NCBI RefSeq assembly: GCF_000512915.1
Contig: NZ_CP007034.1
Coordinates: forward strand, 1,302,001-1,366,000
Length of the DNA stretch: 64,000 bases
Source: Barnesiella viscericola DSM 18177
GTDB lineage: Bacteria; Bacteroidota; Bacteroidia; Bacteroidales; Barnesiellaceae
Reading direction: 5' to 3'
Shown: in pieces, positions 8,994 to 18,083 of the stretch
How the letters are laid out: each line of letters begins with the position of its first letter
How positions within the stretch are numbered: position 1 is the first letter of the stretch
Position numbers and translations under genes: made by a program
Notes under the pieces: model-generated
What the model was told of the DNA's origin: nothing
What the model saw: the letters and a program-made list of their open reading frames with translations, nothing else
Databases searched by the model: none

Positions 8994-10352
8994 TTAATGT
9001 CCGAACCGGTTGTAAAATTCGACCACGGCCACGATACCCTTCTCGTACATCTCCATCAGGAAATTCTCGTTGGGCGAGTGGGTGGCGTCCGATTCCAGAC
9101 CGAAGCCCATCAAGACCGACTTCACACCCAATATCTTTTCAAAGGTGGCAATAATGGGGATACTGCCGCCGCGGCGCACGGCCAGCGGCTGTTTCCCGAA
9201 GGCCAGCGCATATCCCTGCTCGGCAGCCTTGTAGGCGGGCAGGTCGATGGGGCACACATAGCTCTCGCCTCCGTGCATGGGAGTTACCTTCACCTTCACG
9301 CTGCGGGGAGCCACCGATTTGATATAGTCGATGAACATCTGCGAAATCTTCTCGTGGTTCTGGTGGGGAACCAGGCGACACGATACCTTGGCATAGGCCT
9401 TCGAGGGCAACACCGTCTTGGCCCCCTCGCCCGTATAGCCGCCCCAAATGCCACAGATGTCGAACGTGGGTCGAATGGCCGTGCGCTCCAACGGTGAGAA
9501 ACCGGTCTCGCCCGAGAGTTCGTCGACCTCGATGGCCTGCTTGTACCTGGCCTCGTCGTAAGGCACGGCACCCAGCATGGCCCGCTCCTCGGCCGAGACA
9601 TTCTCCACATCGTCGTAGAAATGGGGGATAACGATACGTCCGTTGCCGTCGACCACCCCGGCCAGCATCTTGCACAACTCGTTGATGGGATTGGCCACGG
9701 TACCGCCGAAGATACCCGAGTGCAGGTCGCGGTTGGGACCGGTCACCTCGATTTCCCAGTAGGCCAGGCCGCGCAGACCGGTCGTAATCGAGGGGGTGTC
9801 GAGCCCCACCATACTGGTATCGGAGACGAGAATCACATCGCAACGCAACAGATCGAGGTGGCTCTTGCAGAACTCCTCGACCCCGGGCGAACCAATCTCC
9901 TCGCCCCCTTCGATCAGGAACTTCACATTACAACGCAACAGCCCCTCGCGCACAGCAATCTCGAAAGCCTTCAACTGGATAAAACCCTGCCCCTTGTCGT
10001 CGTCGGCACCACGGCCCCACAGGCGGCCGTCGCGGATAACCGGCTCAAAAGGCTGGGTGTGCCACAACTCCAACGGCTCGACCGGCATCACATCGTAGTG
10101 GGCATAGACCAGCACCGTGGGATAGTCGGGGTTGACCACCTTCTCGGCAAAGACCACCGGCGAGGCTGATGTAGGCATCACCTCGGCCCGGTCGGCGCCG
10201 GCGGCCAAGAGCAACTCGCGCCAGCGGTCGGCACAGCGCAGCATGTCGTCCCGATGTTCGGGCAAGGCACTTATCGAGGGAATGCGCAACAGCGAAAACA
10301 ACTCGTCGAAGAAGCGATCGTAATGATCGGCTATATACTTTCTCGTATCCAT
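8994..10352 (-). CDS. M20 family dipeptidase (cytosolic non-specific dipeptidase type)
   Basis: 452 residues. Metal ligands of the M20 fold are visible: His85 in VYAHYDVMP with Asp87, Asp117 in WGRGADDDKGQ, and the catalytic Glu pair 151-152 in IEGGEEIGSPG. The lid/dimerisation domain begins after about residue 205 (NRDLHSGIFGG). The protein should be a cytoplasmic di-zinc peptidase that cleaves dipeptides; the exact specificity cannot be read. It lies 14 bases after aroC and 5 bases before the radical SAM gene in the same orientation. Confidence 0.93.
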   Translation of the reverse strand: MDTRKYIADHYDRFFDELFSLLRIPSISALPEHRDDMLRCADRWRELLLAAGADRAEVMPTSASPVVFAEKVVNPDYPTVLVYAHYDVMPVEPLELWHTQPFEPVIRDGRLWGRGADDDKGQGFIQLKAFEIAVREGLLRCNVKFLIEGGEEIGSPGVEEFCKSHLDLLRCDVILVSDTSMVGLDTPSITTGLRGLAYWEIEVTGPNRDLHSGIFGGTVANPINELCKMLAGVVDGNGRIVIPHFYDDVENVSAEERAMLGAVPYDEARYKQAIEVDELSGETGFSPLERTAIRPTFDICGIWGGYTGEGAKTVLPSKAYAKVSCRLVPHQNHEKISQMFIDYIKSVAPRSVKVKVTPMHGGESYVCPIDLPAYKAAEQGYALAFGKQPLAVRRGGSIPIIATFEKILGVKSVLMGFGLESDATHSPNENFLMEMYEKGIVAVVEFYNRFGH

Positions 10353-10366
10353 ATATCGTATGTTTT

Positions 10367-11440
10367 TTATAGTTTATGACTCTGTGCCAACAGGTAATAG
10401 TCGAGTATCACCATCGCCGCCATGGCCTCGACCACGGGCACGGCGCGTGGCAACACGCAGGGGTCGTGACGCCCCTTGGCCTTCAACACCACGGGATTGC
10501 CCTGGGTATCGACCGTCTCGATGTCGCGCAGCAAGGTGGCCACCGGCTTGAAGGCGACCCTGAAATAGATGTCCTCGCCATTGGAGATGCCTCCCTGTAT
10601 CCCGCCCGAGTAATTGGTACGGGTCGTGATGCGCCCGTCGTGCGACTCAAATACATCGTTCACCTGCGAGCCCCGGCATCGGGCCCCGGCAAAACCCATG
10701 CCATACTCAAACCCCTTGACGGCGTTGATACCAAGCATGGCACTGCCCAGGGCGGCGTGCAGCTTGTTGAACACCGGCTCGCCCAGTCCTGCGGGTACCC
10801 CGCTGATGACCCCGGTGATGACTCCACCCACGGTATCGCCCTCGGACTTCACCCGAGCGATATAGGCCTCCATCTGTCGGGCCATCTCGGCATCAGGACA
10901 GCGCACGGCATTCTTCTCGATTTCGGCCCGGTCGTAACTGCGGTAGTCGCCGGGTAACGATAGCTCACCCACCTGCGAGGTATAGGCCCACACCTCGATA
11001 CCCAGGTAGCGGAGCACCAGTTTGGCCAACGCTCCGGCCACACAGCGGGCTATCGTCTCGCGGGCCGACGAGCGGCCCCCGCCCCGATGATCGCGGCAGC
11101 CATATTTGCACTGGTAGGTATAATCGGCATGCGAGGGGCGGTAAAGGTCGCGCAAGTTGTCGTAGTCGGAGGAGTGCTGATTCTCGTTCCATACCACGAA
11201 GCCGATGGGGGTCCCGGTGGTTTTTCCCTCGAAAACGCCCGAGAGGAACTCCACCCGGTCGCTCTCCTTGCGGGGTGTCACTATCGACGACTGTCCCGGC
11301 CGACGCCGGTCGAGCTCCTGCTGTATAAACTCCATGTCGACGGGTATCCCCGCGGGCATGCCGTCGACCACCCCTCCGATGGCCGGGCCGTGCGACTCGC
11401 CAAACGAGGTGAGGGTAAAAAGATTGCCTATCGTATTCAT
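10367..11440 (-). CDS. aroC: Chorismate synthase
   Basis: 357 residues, full length. It catalyses the last shikimate step, EPSP to chorismate, with reduced FMN. Signatures: [11 protein letters not shown] at the N-terminus, the [20 protein letters not shown] core, [10 protein letters not shown], and a C-terminal [19 protein letters not shown] block. Start ATG is at the conserved [18 protein letters not shown]. Two minus-strand -7 boxes lie upstream (11476-11483 and 11584-11591). First gene of a three-gene run with the dipeptidase and radical SAM genes. Confidence 0.98.
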   Translation of the reverse strand: MNTIGNLFTLTSFGESHGPAIGGVVDGMPAGIPVDMEFIQQELDRRRPGQSSIVTPRKESDRVEFLSGVFEGKTTGTPIGFVVWNENQHSSDYDNLRDLYRPSHADYTYQCKYGCRDHRGGGRSSARETIARCVAGALAKLVLRYLGIEVWAYTSQVGELSLPGDYRSYDRAEIEKNAVRCPDAEMARQMEAYIARVKSEGDTVGGVITGVISGVPAGLGEPVFNKLHAALGSAMLGINAVKGFEYGMGFAGARCRGSQVNDVFESHDGRITTRTNYSGGIQGGISNGEDIYFRVAFKPVATLLRDIETVDTQGNPVVLKAKGRHDPCVLPRAVPVVEAMAAMVILDYYLLAQSHKL

Positions 11441-11475
11441 CGTGCCGTTTCTATTGGGTAGACATATATGCTACA

Positions 11476-11483
11476 CAAAGATA
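11476..11483 (-). promoter_or_regulatory. -7 promoter box for aroC
   Basis: Minus-strand TATCTTTG, 35 bases before the aroC start, exactly fits TAnnTTTG. Confidence 0.65.
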
Positions 11484-11583
11484 GAAGAAAATCTTGAATT
11501 GGTAACCATTTGACCCGATTAGTCGAGTCGAACTATCGTTTATCTACCCGTTCAAGCCCGAAACGAGAAAAAATCGCACGCCT

Positions 11584-11591
11584 CAAAGATA
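11584..11591 (-). promoter_or_regulatory. Possible second -7 box upstream of aroC
   Basis: Minus-strand TATCTTTG overlaps the lower end of the strong hairpin at 11589-11630. It could be an additional aroC promoter with a leader of about 135 bases, or a chance match. Confidence 0.35.
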
Positions 11592-11630
11592 CGACGGGGA
11601 CTCCTTACTGGAAAGGAGTCCCCGTCGTAT
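11589..11630 (-). terminator. Strong hairpin closing the broken minus-strand gene
   Basis: An 18-bp perfect stem (11589-11606 with 11613-11630) and a 6-base loop. It lies about 40 bases after the stop of the pseudogene. The T run after it is short (TCTTTG), so termination relies mainly on the stem. Confidence 0.6.
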
Positions 11631-11667
11631 TCGTAAGTTCGGGCCCGGGTAACCAAGCGGTTTGAGC

Positions 11668-11952
11668 CTATTCCACCTCGCCCAACGCCTTTTTCCATAT
11701 ATCCTGACGCAAGTCGACCAGAACGAGCGCCGTGATAAGGGACGTTCTCCGCGATCCTCCAAAAGGTTTAGGCAATTGAATGGTATAAGCCACATCGCCC
11801 ATGGAAGGAATTGCCGGATTCTCATCATAGGTAATACCGAGTCGAATAATGGCTGCCCCGATATACCACCGGTAAACCGGATTCTGAGCCGACACAGCCA
11901 ACCACAAACCTCAGACAAGAACTACCATACAGGAAAATCTTTTCTTTCTCAT
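11668..11952 (-). pseudogene. Broken small secreted-protein gene with in-frame TGA in the signal peptide
   Basis: Reading from an ATG at 11950-11952, the frame gives MRKKRFSCMVVLV, then TGA (11911-11913), then GLWLAVSAQNPVYRW and about 70 further residues to a TAG. The two halves are in the same frame and together make a convincing signal peptide ending in an AxxSAQ-type cleavage site. A promoter box lies upstream at 12150-12157 and a strong hairpin downstream. The mature part (YIGAAIIRLGITYDENPAIP, PKPFGGSRRTSL) was not recognised. Options are a nonsense mutation, a sequencing error, or start of translation after the TGA at TTG 11907. Confidence 0.5.
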
Positions 11953-12149
11953 TCGTTCTTTCAACATTAAAAAAAATAAATACCTAAAAATGCTATATAT
12001 TTCAGTCTCATTGGCGGCCCCCGCCGCTTTTGCATCATCACGCCTGCCGGGTGGCGGGTAAAAACGTCCTTCGTCCTCCCCGGCTATTATCACACTTTCA
12101 GCCCTTTCGGCATCGGGCAAAGAGGGGCAATCGTTCCACCCTGGCCGGG

Positions 12150-12157
12150 CAAAGATA
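12150..12157 (-). promoter_or_regulatory. -7 promoter box reading toward the pseudogene
   Basis: Minus-strand TATCTTTG. The expected start near 12143 leaves an unusually long leader of about 190 bases before the ATG at 11952. Confidence 0.5.
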
Positions 12158-12244
12158 AATATTTTTCCGAAAATCCATCGAGCGTAAACTATTTTCCCCC
12201 TCATTTATTATAAATATTAGCAAATACCATATCGTTTTTTTTCT

Positions 12245-12252
12245 TACTTTTG
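12245..12252 (+). promoter_or_regulatory. -7 promoter box for the OmpA lipoprotein
   Basis: TACTTTTG, 27 bases before the ATG at 12280, fits TAnnTTTG. Confidence 0.65.
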
Positions 12253-12279
12253 TGATGCAAATTCTAAAACTCTACTGAT

Positions 12280-12993
12280 ATGAAATGCATGAAAGTCCTG
12301 TCTTGTATCCTGGTAGCCGGTATGCTACTGACAAGCTGTAACATGTCGAACACCGGCAAAGGTGCCCTCATCGGGGGTGGTAGCGGTGCTGCCGTAGGTG
12401 CCGGGTTAGGTGCCATCTTCGGAAAAGGCAAAGGCGCAGCCATCGGTGCCGCCGTAGGTGCTGCCGTAGGTACGACCGCCGGAGCTCTCATCGGCAAGAA
12501 AATGGATAAAGCCGCCGAACAGGCCAAACAAGTCGAAGGCGCACAAGTCGAGCAGGTAACCGACAACAACGGTCTGCAAGCCGTGAAGGTAACCTTCGAC
12601 TCGGGTATCCTCTTCTCGACGAGCAGTTCGACCCTGAGCGCATCGGCCAAAGCGGCTCTGAGCAAATTTGCCAACAACGTGCTCAACCAGAACCGCGACA
12701 TGGACGTCGCCATCTATGGATATACCGACAATCAGGGGTGGAAAAACTCGACTGCCGAGCAAAGCTACCAAAAGAACCTGAACCTGTCGCAGGAACGCGC
12801 CCAAAGCGTAGCCAGCTATCTGCTGGGTTGCGGCGTATCGTCGACCCAAATCAAGACGGTCGAGGGTATGGGCGAAGCCAATCCCGTAGCCGACAACTCG
12901 ACCGCTGCCGGCCGTCAGGAAAATCGCCGCGTAGAGGTATATCTCTATGCCAGCCAGCAGATGATTCAACAGGCCGAGGCCGGAACGCTTTAA
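12280..12993 (+). CDS. OmpA-family lipoprotein with glycine-zipper segment
   Basis: 237 residues. A lipoprotein signal ends at Cys20 (GMLLTSC). Residues about 27-75 are a glycine zipper (repeated GAAVGAGLGAIFGKG-like runs) that probably inserts in or crosses the outer membrane. Residues about 105-225 form an OmpA-like peptidoglycan-binding domain with the usual YGYTDNQG and LSQERAQSVASYLL and a NRRVEVYL end. It likely tethers the outer membrane to peptidoglycan. A second in-frame ATG lies three codons in and could be used. A strong hairpin follows the gene. Confidence 0.93.
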   Translation: MKCMKVLSCILVAGMLLTSCNMSNTGKGALIGGGSGAAVGAGLGAIFGKGKGAAIGAAVGAAVGTTAGALIGKKMDKAAEQAKQVEGAQVEQVTDNNGLQAVKVTFDSGILFSTSSSTLSASAKAALSKFANNVLNQNRDMDVAIYGYTDNQGWKNSTAEQSYQKNLNLSQERAQSVASYLLGCGVSSTQIKTVEGMGEANPVADNSTAAGRQENRRVEVYLYASQQMIQQAEAGTL

Positions 12994-13012
12994 GCGCCAC
13001 AAGCTCATCACT

Positions 13013-13046
13013 CAGGCCGGACAGCAATTGTGCTTCCGGCCTGTTT
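13013..13046 (+). terminator. Terminator of the OmpA lipoprotein gene
   Basis: CAGGCCGGA (13013-13021) pairs with TCCGGCCTG (13035-13043), with inner AGCA/TGCT, followed by TTT. Confidence 0.7.
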
Positions 13047-13140
13047 CAAACGATTTCGACCGGACGTGTTGCATACTGGATAGCCGGAGGATTTGTCATG
13101 AGCTCCTACTAATTTATTGACAATAAAAAAAATCGGAATA

Positions 13141-13686
13141 ATGAAAACTGTTTATCTATTTCTCGCTACAGGATTTGAAGAATTGGAAGCCCTCACGGTC
13201 GTAGACATGTTGCGCCGTGCCGGTATCGACATCACCACGGTTTCCATCTCGCGTAACCTTCAAGTCGAGAGTTCTCACGGAGTAACCGTAACCGCCGACT
13301 GCACTTGGGTAGAGTTGTCGGCCGACGATGTAGAATGGCTTGTCTTGCCCGGCGGAATGCCCGGCACCAAACATTTGAGCGAATGCAAGCCTCTCGTGTC
13401 GCTGCTGCAACGCCATGCTGCCGCCAACAAACACATCGCGGCTATCTGCGCAGCCCCCTCGGTTTTGGGTCAAGCCGGACTGCTTAACGGTTACAAGGCT
13501 ACCTGCTATCCCGGGTTTGAGCAATTCCTCACGGGCGCTACCATCACCGGCGAACTCGTGACCGTAGACCGCAACATCACAACGGGTAAGGGGCCGGCTG
13601 CTGCTATCCCCTTCGCCACTGCCATCATCACCCAAATTGCCGGAGAAGAGAAGGCCAAGGAGGTGAGAGCAGCCATGCTGCTATAA
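13141..13686 (+). CDS. DJ-1/PfpI family protein (YajL/ThiJ type)
   Basis: 181 residues from ATG 13141; an upstream TTG start would add eight unlikely residues. The nucleophile Cys103 sits in the elbow AAICAAPSVLG, and Glu16 in GFEELEALTVVD matches the conserved glutamate of DJ-1. GGMPGTKHL and the closing TGKGPAAAIPFA block are also typical. Members act as stress-response chaperones, deglycases or glyoxalases; the exact activity is debated. Strong terminator right after the gene. No promoter box was seen between it and the OmpA lipoprotein gene. Confidence 0.92.
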   Translation: MKTVYLFLATGFEELEALTVVDMLRRAGIDITTVSISRNLQVESSHGVTVTADCTWVELSADDVEWLVLPGGMPGTKHLSECKPLVSLLQRHAAANKHIAAICAAPSVLGQAGLLNGYKATCYPGFEQFLTGATITGELVTVDRNITTGKGPAAAIPFATAIITQIAGEEKAKEVRAAMLL

Positions 13687-13710
13687 CCGCAGAAATAAGC
13701 CTAAAAAGAT

Positions 13711-13750
13711 GGGCGGCTCTCACGTTCCTGTGAGAGCCGCCCGTCTTTTA
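13711..13750 (+). terminator. Rho-independent terminator of the DJ-1 gene
   Basis: 13-bp perfect stem (13711-13723 with 13730-13742), 6-base loop, then TCTTTTA. Confidence 0.85.
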
Positions 13751-13851
13751 TCCCCCACCCTCGCAAGCACAATCCTCACGACGGGCTCATTCATACCGTT
13801 TTCTCCTACTGATACTGAGAAAGGGGGGGGGTAGATCGGGGAAGATATTCC

Positions 13852-13888
13852 AAAAAAGAGCGCTCCCGTTCAATGGAACAGGAGCGCT
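13852..13888 (-). terminator. Rho-independent terminator of alaS
   Basis: AGCGCTCC plus GTTC (13859-13871, one mismatch) pairs with GAAC and GGAGCGCT (13876-13888). On the minus strand it is followed by six T (13852-13857). Confidence 0.85.
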
Positions 13889-13920
13889 TTGTATCATTAA
13901 GTTCGGTTTGCGGGAGCGTG

Positions 13921-16539
13921 TTATCCTACAACCAGCGAAACCATCTTTTCCAAGGCATCGGACAGGTGCTCGGCATTCTTACCGCCAGCCTGGGCGAAAT
14001 AGGGCTGTCCGCCACCGCCACCCTGAATCAGTTTGGCAGCTTCGCGCACGATAGCCGAAGCATTTTTGCCATCGGCTACAACGTCGTTGCTGAACATGAC
14101 CGTGAGCAACGGTTTATCGTTGTCCTTGGTTGCAGCCACGAAAGCCAGCCCCTCGGTAACCTCGTTGCGCAGCAGGAAGGCAATGCCCTTCACCATATCG
14201 GCCGGCATGGGACCTACGAAGCGAATCAGCTTCAACCCGTCGACATTCTCGGCCGTCTTGATCATGCGGTCTTTCATCGAAACCATCTTCTCTTTCACAT
14301 ACTCCTCGGCCTGCTTGCGCAACTCGGCATTTTCGTCGATGGCCTTGTGAATGGCCTGCATCAGGTTGGGAGCGTTGTTGAAGAGCGTAGCAATCTCTTT
14401 GAGCGAATCCTGCAACGAATTCATCGTCTCCTCGACACGAGCGCCGGTGATGGCCTCGATACGGCGTACACCAGCGGCAATCGAACTTTCGGAGAGAATC
14501 TTGATCATACCAATGTTACCGGTATTGGCCACGTGGGTACCGCCACACAGCTCGACCGACGACCCGAAGCGGATTACCCGCACCTCTTCGCCATACTTCT
14601 CGCCAAAGAGGGCCATGGCACCCATCGCCTTGGCTTCGGCAATAGGCACGTTGCGACGCTCGTCCAGCGGAATAGCCTCGCGCACCTTGCGGTTGGCCAG
14701 CATCTCTACCTGGCGCAACTCCTCGTCGGTCACCTTCTTGAAGTGCGAGAAGTCAAAGCGCAACGACTGGGGCGACACATACGAACCTTTTTGCTCGACA
14801 TGCGTACCCAGCACCTCACGCAAAGCCTCGTGCAGCAAGTGAGTGGCCGAGTGGTTGCAGGCCGTAGCCTGACGAGCCTCCTTGTCGATGACGGCATGGA
14901 ACTGAGCCGTCACCTCCTCGGGCATCTGCTCGGCAATATGGATACTCAGGTTGTTCTCCCGTTTGGTTTGCAGAATCTCGACCGTCTCGTTGGCCGAAAT
15001 CAGTTTACCCGTATCGCCTACCTGGCCACCCATCTCGGCATAGAACGGGGTGCGATCGAGTACGATTTGATAATACTCGCGCGATTTTTGTTTCACCTTG
15101 CGGTAACGCAAGATGTGACAGTCGCACTCCAACTCGTCATAGCCCACAAATTCGGATTCGCCCTCACGCAGCACAACCCAGTCGCCCGTCTCCACGGCAG
15201 CGGCGTTGCGGGCGCGATCCTTCTGTTGTTGCATCTGCGCATCGAATCCGGCAATGTCGACACCCAACCCCTTCTCTTTGAGAATGAGCTCGGTCAGGTC
15301 GAGCGGGAATCCGTAGGTATCGTAGAGGGTGAAGGCATCGATACCGCTTATCTCGTTCTTGCCGGCGGCCTTGGTTTCGGCCATCACCTTGTCGAGCAAC
15401 TTGATACCGGTTTCGAGGGTACGCAGGAAGGCATCTTCCTCCTCCTTGATTACCTTGCCGATAAGCACCTTCTGCTCTTTCAACTCGGGATAGGCATCGC
15501 CCATCGTCTCAATGAGCACATCAAGCAACTTGTAGAGGAAGGCCTGCTTCTGACCGAGGAAGGTATACCCGTAACGCACGGCCCGGCGCAGAATACGACG
15601 GATTACGTAACCGGCCTTGGCGTTCGACGGCAACTGGCCGTCGGTAATCGAGAAGGCTATCGTGCGGATATGGTCGGCAATCACACGCATGGCCACATCG
15701 ACCTTGGGATCGTCGCCATAGGTCTTGCCGCATAGGCGGCCAATCTCCTTGATGATGGGCTGGAACACGTCGGTATCGTAGTTCGAGGTCTTGCCCTGCA
15801 ACGCCATACAGAGACGTTCAAAGCCCATGCCGGTATCGATTACCCGGGCAGGCAGCGGCTCGAGCGAACCGTCGGCCTTGCGGTTGTATTGCATGAACAC
15901 GAGGTTCCATATTTCAATGACTTGCGGGTGGCTCTGGTTGACCAGCGTAAGGCCGTCGACCTCGGCACGCTCGGCATCGCTACGCAGGTCGATATGGATT
16001 TCGGAGCAGGGACCGCAGGGACCCGTATCGCCCATTTCCCAGAAATTGTCGTGGCGGTTACCGTTGATGATGTGCTCCTTGGGCAGATGAGTCTCCCAGT
16101 AGGAGGCTGCCTCGTTGTCGCGTTCGAGTCCCTCGGGAGCGTAGCCCTCGAATACGGTGGCATAGAGACGGTCGGGGTCGATTTTCAACACATCGACCAG
16201 ATATTCCCAGGCCCAGTTGATGGCCTCTTTCTTGAAATAGTCGCCAAACGACCAGTTGCCCAACATCTCAAACATCGTGTGGTGATAGGTATCGAGACCC
16301 ACCTCTTCCAAATCGTTGTGCTTCCCGCTCACACGCAGACATTTCTGTGAATCCGCGACTCTCTTGTACTTGGCGGGGACATTACCCAGGATAATATCCT
16401 TGAACTGGTTCATGCCCGCATTGGTAAACATCAATGTAGGGTCGTCCTTAATGACCATGGGAGCCGAGGGGACAATCTGGTGACCTCGTTCCCTGAAAAA
16501 TTCCTTAAAAGATTCACGAATCTCTTTTGCTGTAAGCAT
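13921..16539 (-). CDS. alaS: Alanyl-tRNA synthetase
   Basis: 872 residues, full length. Class II catalytic core at the N-terminus ([34 protein letters not shown]), tRNA-recognition middle region, editing domain with zinc ligands in [11 protein letters not shown] and [13 protein letters not shown], and C-Ala domain ending with [15 protein letters not shown]. It charges tRNA-Ala and clears Ser/Gly mischarging. It is transcribed divergently from an M23 peptidase gene, with -7 boxes of the two genes only 11 bases apart. The strong terminator at 13852-13888 closes it. Confidence 0.99.
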   Translation of the reverse strand: MLTAKEIRESFKEFFRERGHQIVPSAPMVIKDDPTLMFTNAGMNQFKDIILGNVPAKYKRVADSQKCLRVSGKHNDLEEVGLDTYHHTMFEMLGNWSFGDYFKKEAINWAWEYLVDVLKIDPDRLYATVFEGYAPEGLERDNEAASYWETHLPKEHIINGNRHDNFWEMGDTGPCGPCSEIHIDLRSDAERAEVDGLTLVNQSHPQVIEIWNLVFMQYNRKADGSLEPLPARVIDTGMGFERLCMALQGKTSNYDTDVFQPIIKEIGRLCGKTYGDDPKVDVAMRVIADHIRTIAFSITDGQLPSNAKAGYVIRRILRRAVRYGYTFLGQKQAFLYKLLDVLIETMGDAYPELKEQKVLIGKVIKEEEDAFLRTLETGIKLLDKVMAETKAAGKNEISGIDAFTLYDTYGFPLDLTELILKEKGLGVDIAGFDAQMQQQKDRARNAAAVETGDWVVLREGESEFVGYDELECDCHILRYRKVKQKSREYYQIVLDRTPFYAEMGGQVGDTGKLISANETVEILQTKRENNLSIHIAEQMPEEVTAQFHAVIDKEARQATACNHSATHLLHEALREVLGTHVEQKGSYVSPQSLRFDFSHFKKVTDEELRQVEMLANRKVREAIPLDERRNVPIAEAKAMGAMALFGEKYGEEVRVIRFGSSVELCGGTHVANTGNIGMIKILSESSIAAGVRRIEAITGARVEETMNSLQDSLKEIATLFNNAPNLMQAIHKAIDENAELRKQAEEYVKEKMVSMKDRMIKTAENVDGLKLIRFVGPMPADMVKGIAFLLRNEVTEGLAFVAATKDNDKPLLTVMFSNDVVADGKNASAIVREAAKLIQGGGGGQPYFAQAGGKNAEHLSDALEKMVSLVVG

Positions 16540-16635
16540 AACAATCTAATTAAATTAAGTTCCTGTGGCGCAGCCGTTCCGTTATCGAAACAGAAATCGC
16601 CGACATGGTATATTAATATTACCAAAAACAATTTG

Positions 16636-16643
16636 CAAAAATA
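16636..16643 (-). promoter_or_regulatory. -7 promoter box for alaS
   Basis: Minus-strand TATTTTTG; expected start near 16629, leader about 90 bases. Confidence 0.6.
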
Positions 16644-16654
16644 GCTCAAATTAT

Positions 16655-16662
16655 TATTTTTG
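16655..16662 (+). promoter_or_regulatory. -7 promoter box for the M23 peptidase gene
   Basis: TATTTTTG on the plus strand, 11 bases from the divergent alaS box, so the -33 region of each promoter covers the other. Confidence 0.6.
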
Positions 16663-16756
16663 TGCCCATGAGCAGACAAAAAAATGTTCAACAACAGCTA
16701 TTTTTTAACTGCTTACCGATGCACACACCCACAAAGAGGGGCCGTTTGATATATCA

Positions 16757-17728
16757 ATGAGCAAAAAAGTTTTCTACATATACAACCCCAAGACACTGAC
16801 CTACGAACGGGTATATCCTTCCCTCCGCCAGCGCATCGCCGTGGTGTTGCGGCACCTGCTCGTGGGGAGTATACTCAGTGTGGTGATTATTGCCGGCTTT
16901 TACTTTTGGCTGGGTTCGCCCAAGGAGGAGATTCTGAAACTGGAAAACGAACAGATGAAAACCCAGTACAAACTGCTCTCCAAGCGAGTCGACGCCGCTC
17001 TGGCCGTCATGAGCGACCTGCAACAGCGCGACGACAACATGTACCGGGTAGTGCTGCAAGCCGAGCCGGTAAATGCCGAAGTGCGTGACAACGGCATCTA
17101 CAACCCCAGCCGCTATGCCGACCTGCTGAAAATGAGCGACGCCCAACTGGTGGTATCGACCACCCAGAAAGTCGACAACCTCACCCGACAGGTGTATGTG
17201 CAGTGCAACTCGATGAACGAACTGATGAAACTGGCCCAGGGACAGGAGGAGCGCATCAAGCACCTGCCTGCCATACAGCCGGTGGCCAACAAGGATTTGA
17301 AGCGCACCGCCTCGGGCTACGGCTACCGCGTGGACCCGGTATACAAGACCACCAAGTTTCACGAAGGCATGGACTTTGCCGCCAACATCGGTACCCCCGT
17401 TTATGCCACGGGTAACGGCCGGGTAATCGAGACCGGCTGGCAACAGGGCTACGGCAACACCGTCGTCATCGACCATGGGTACGACTACAAGACCCGCTAT
17501 GCCCACCTGAACAAGATTCTGGTGCGCAAGGGGCAGGAGGTAATTCGCGGCGAAGAGATTGCCGAGGTGGGCAACACCGGCAAATCGACGGGCCCGCACC
17601 TGCACTACGAGGTACTCTACAAGGGGAAGCCCGAGAATCCGATCAACTACTATTTCTTCGACTTGTCGCCCGAGGACTACGACCGCATGATTCAACTGGC
17701 CGAGAATCAGGGCCGTGTCATGGACTAA
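16757..17728 (+). CDS. M23 family metallopeptidase (LytM-type cell-wall endopeptidase), membrane anchored
   Basis: 323 residues. One membrane helix at about 31-52 (HLLVGSILSVVIIAGFYFWL), a coiled-coil stalk at about 55-180, and a C-terminal LytM domain. Zinc ligands are in FHEGMDFAA (HxxxD) and in HLHYE (HxH), and the extra active-site His in RYAHL is present, so it should be active rather than a degenerate activator. The protein should face the periplasm and cut peptidoglycan cross-bridges. A MerR-like regulator follows 16 bases later. The pairing with divergent alaS is common in Bacteroidota. Confidence 0.94.
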   Translation: MSKKVFYIYNPKTLTYERVYPSLRQRIAVVLRHLLVGSILSVVIIAGFYFWLGSPKEEILKLENEQMKTQYKLLSKRVDAALAVMSDLQQRDDNMYRVVLQAEPVNAEVRDNGIYNPSRYADLLKMSDAQLVVSTTQKVDNLTRQVYVQCNSMNELMKLAQGQEERIKHLPAIQPVANKDLKRTASGYGYRVDPVYKTTKFHEGMDFAANIGTPVYATGNGRVIETGWQQGYGNTVVIDHGYDYKTRYAHLNKILVRKGQEVIRGEEIAEVGNTGKSTGPHLHYEVLYKGKPENPINYYFFDLSPEDYDRMIQLAENQGRVMD

Positions 17729-17744
17729 CCAAATACGCTATCGC

Positions 17745-18083
17745 ATGAGAGAGACAGAACCCGAAAGACAAAAACTCTACTACACCATCGGCGAGGTATC
17801 CGAGATGCTCGATGTAAACCAGTCGCTGCTGCGTTACTGGGAGTCGGAGTTCAAGACAATCAAACCCAAACGTTCGCCCAAAGGTACCCGCTACTACTCC
17901 CAGAAAGATATCGAAGAGATCAAACTCATTCACTACCTGCTCAAAGAGCGCAAACTCAAAATCGAGGGGGCCAAGCAGGTACTCAAAAACAAACGGGAGA
18001 GTGTAACCCGCACCCAACAGGTGGTAGAGCGACTCCAAGCCATACGCGACGAGTTAGCGGAAATCATCGACGACATGGAATAG
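17745..18083 (+). CDS. MerR-family transcriptional regulator
   Basis: 112 residues from ATG 17745; an earlier GTG at 17715 overlaps the peptidase gene and adds non-family residues. The N-terminal winged HTH is clear (YYTIGEVSEMLDVNQSLLRY, then WESEF and RYYSQKDIEEI), followed by a helical dimerisation region. There is no C-terminal effector domain. Likely cotranscribed with the M23 peptidase. Its 3' end overlaps the convergent VanZ gene by 30 bases. Confidence 0.92.
   Translation: MRETEPERQKLYYTIGEVSEMLDVNQSLLRYWESEFKTIKPKRSPKGTRYYSQKDIEEIKLIHYLLKERKLKIEGAKQVLKNKRESVTRTQQVVERLQAIRDELAEIIDDME

Larger units (their letters stand above)
11441..12279. other. 840-base region without an intact gene
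   Basis: From left to right it holds the aroC leader and promoter boxes, an 18-bp perfect hairpin (11589-11630), a broken minus-strand gene with an in-frame TGA (11668-11952), a long minus-strand leader with GC-rich palindromes and its promoter (12150-12157), and the promoter of the OmpA lipoprotein. Nothing else could be supported. Confidence 0.6.

Noticed and set aside
11911-12204. 97-residue minus-strand ORF upstream of the pseudogene
   Set aside because: Only its last 13 residues look real (a signal peptide start); the rest is leader sequence.
13823-13831. G9 tract, and a second at 55816-55824, as phase-variation sites
   Set aside because: Both lie after gene ends in convergent intergenic regions, not in a coding frame or promoter where slippage would switch a gene.
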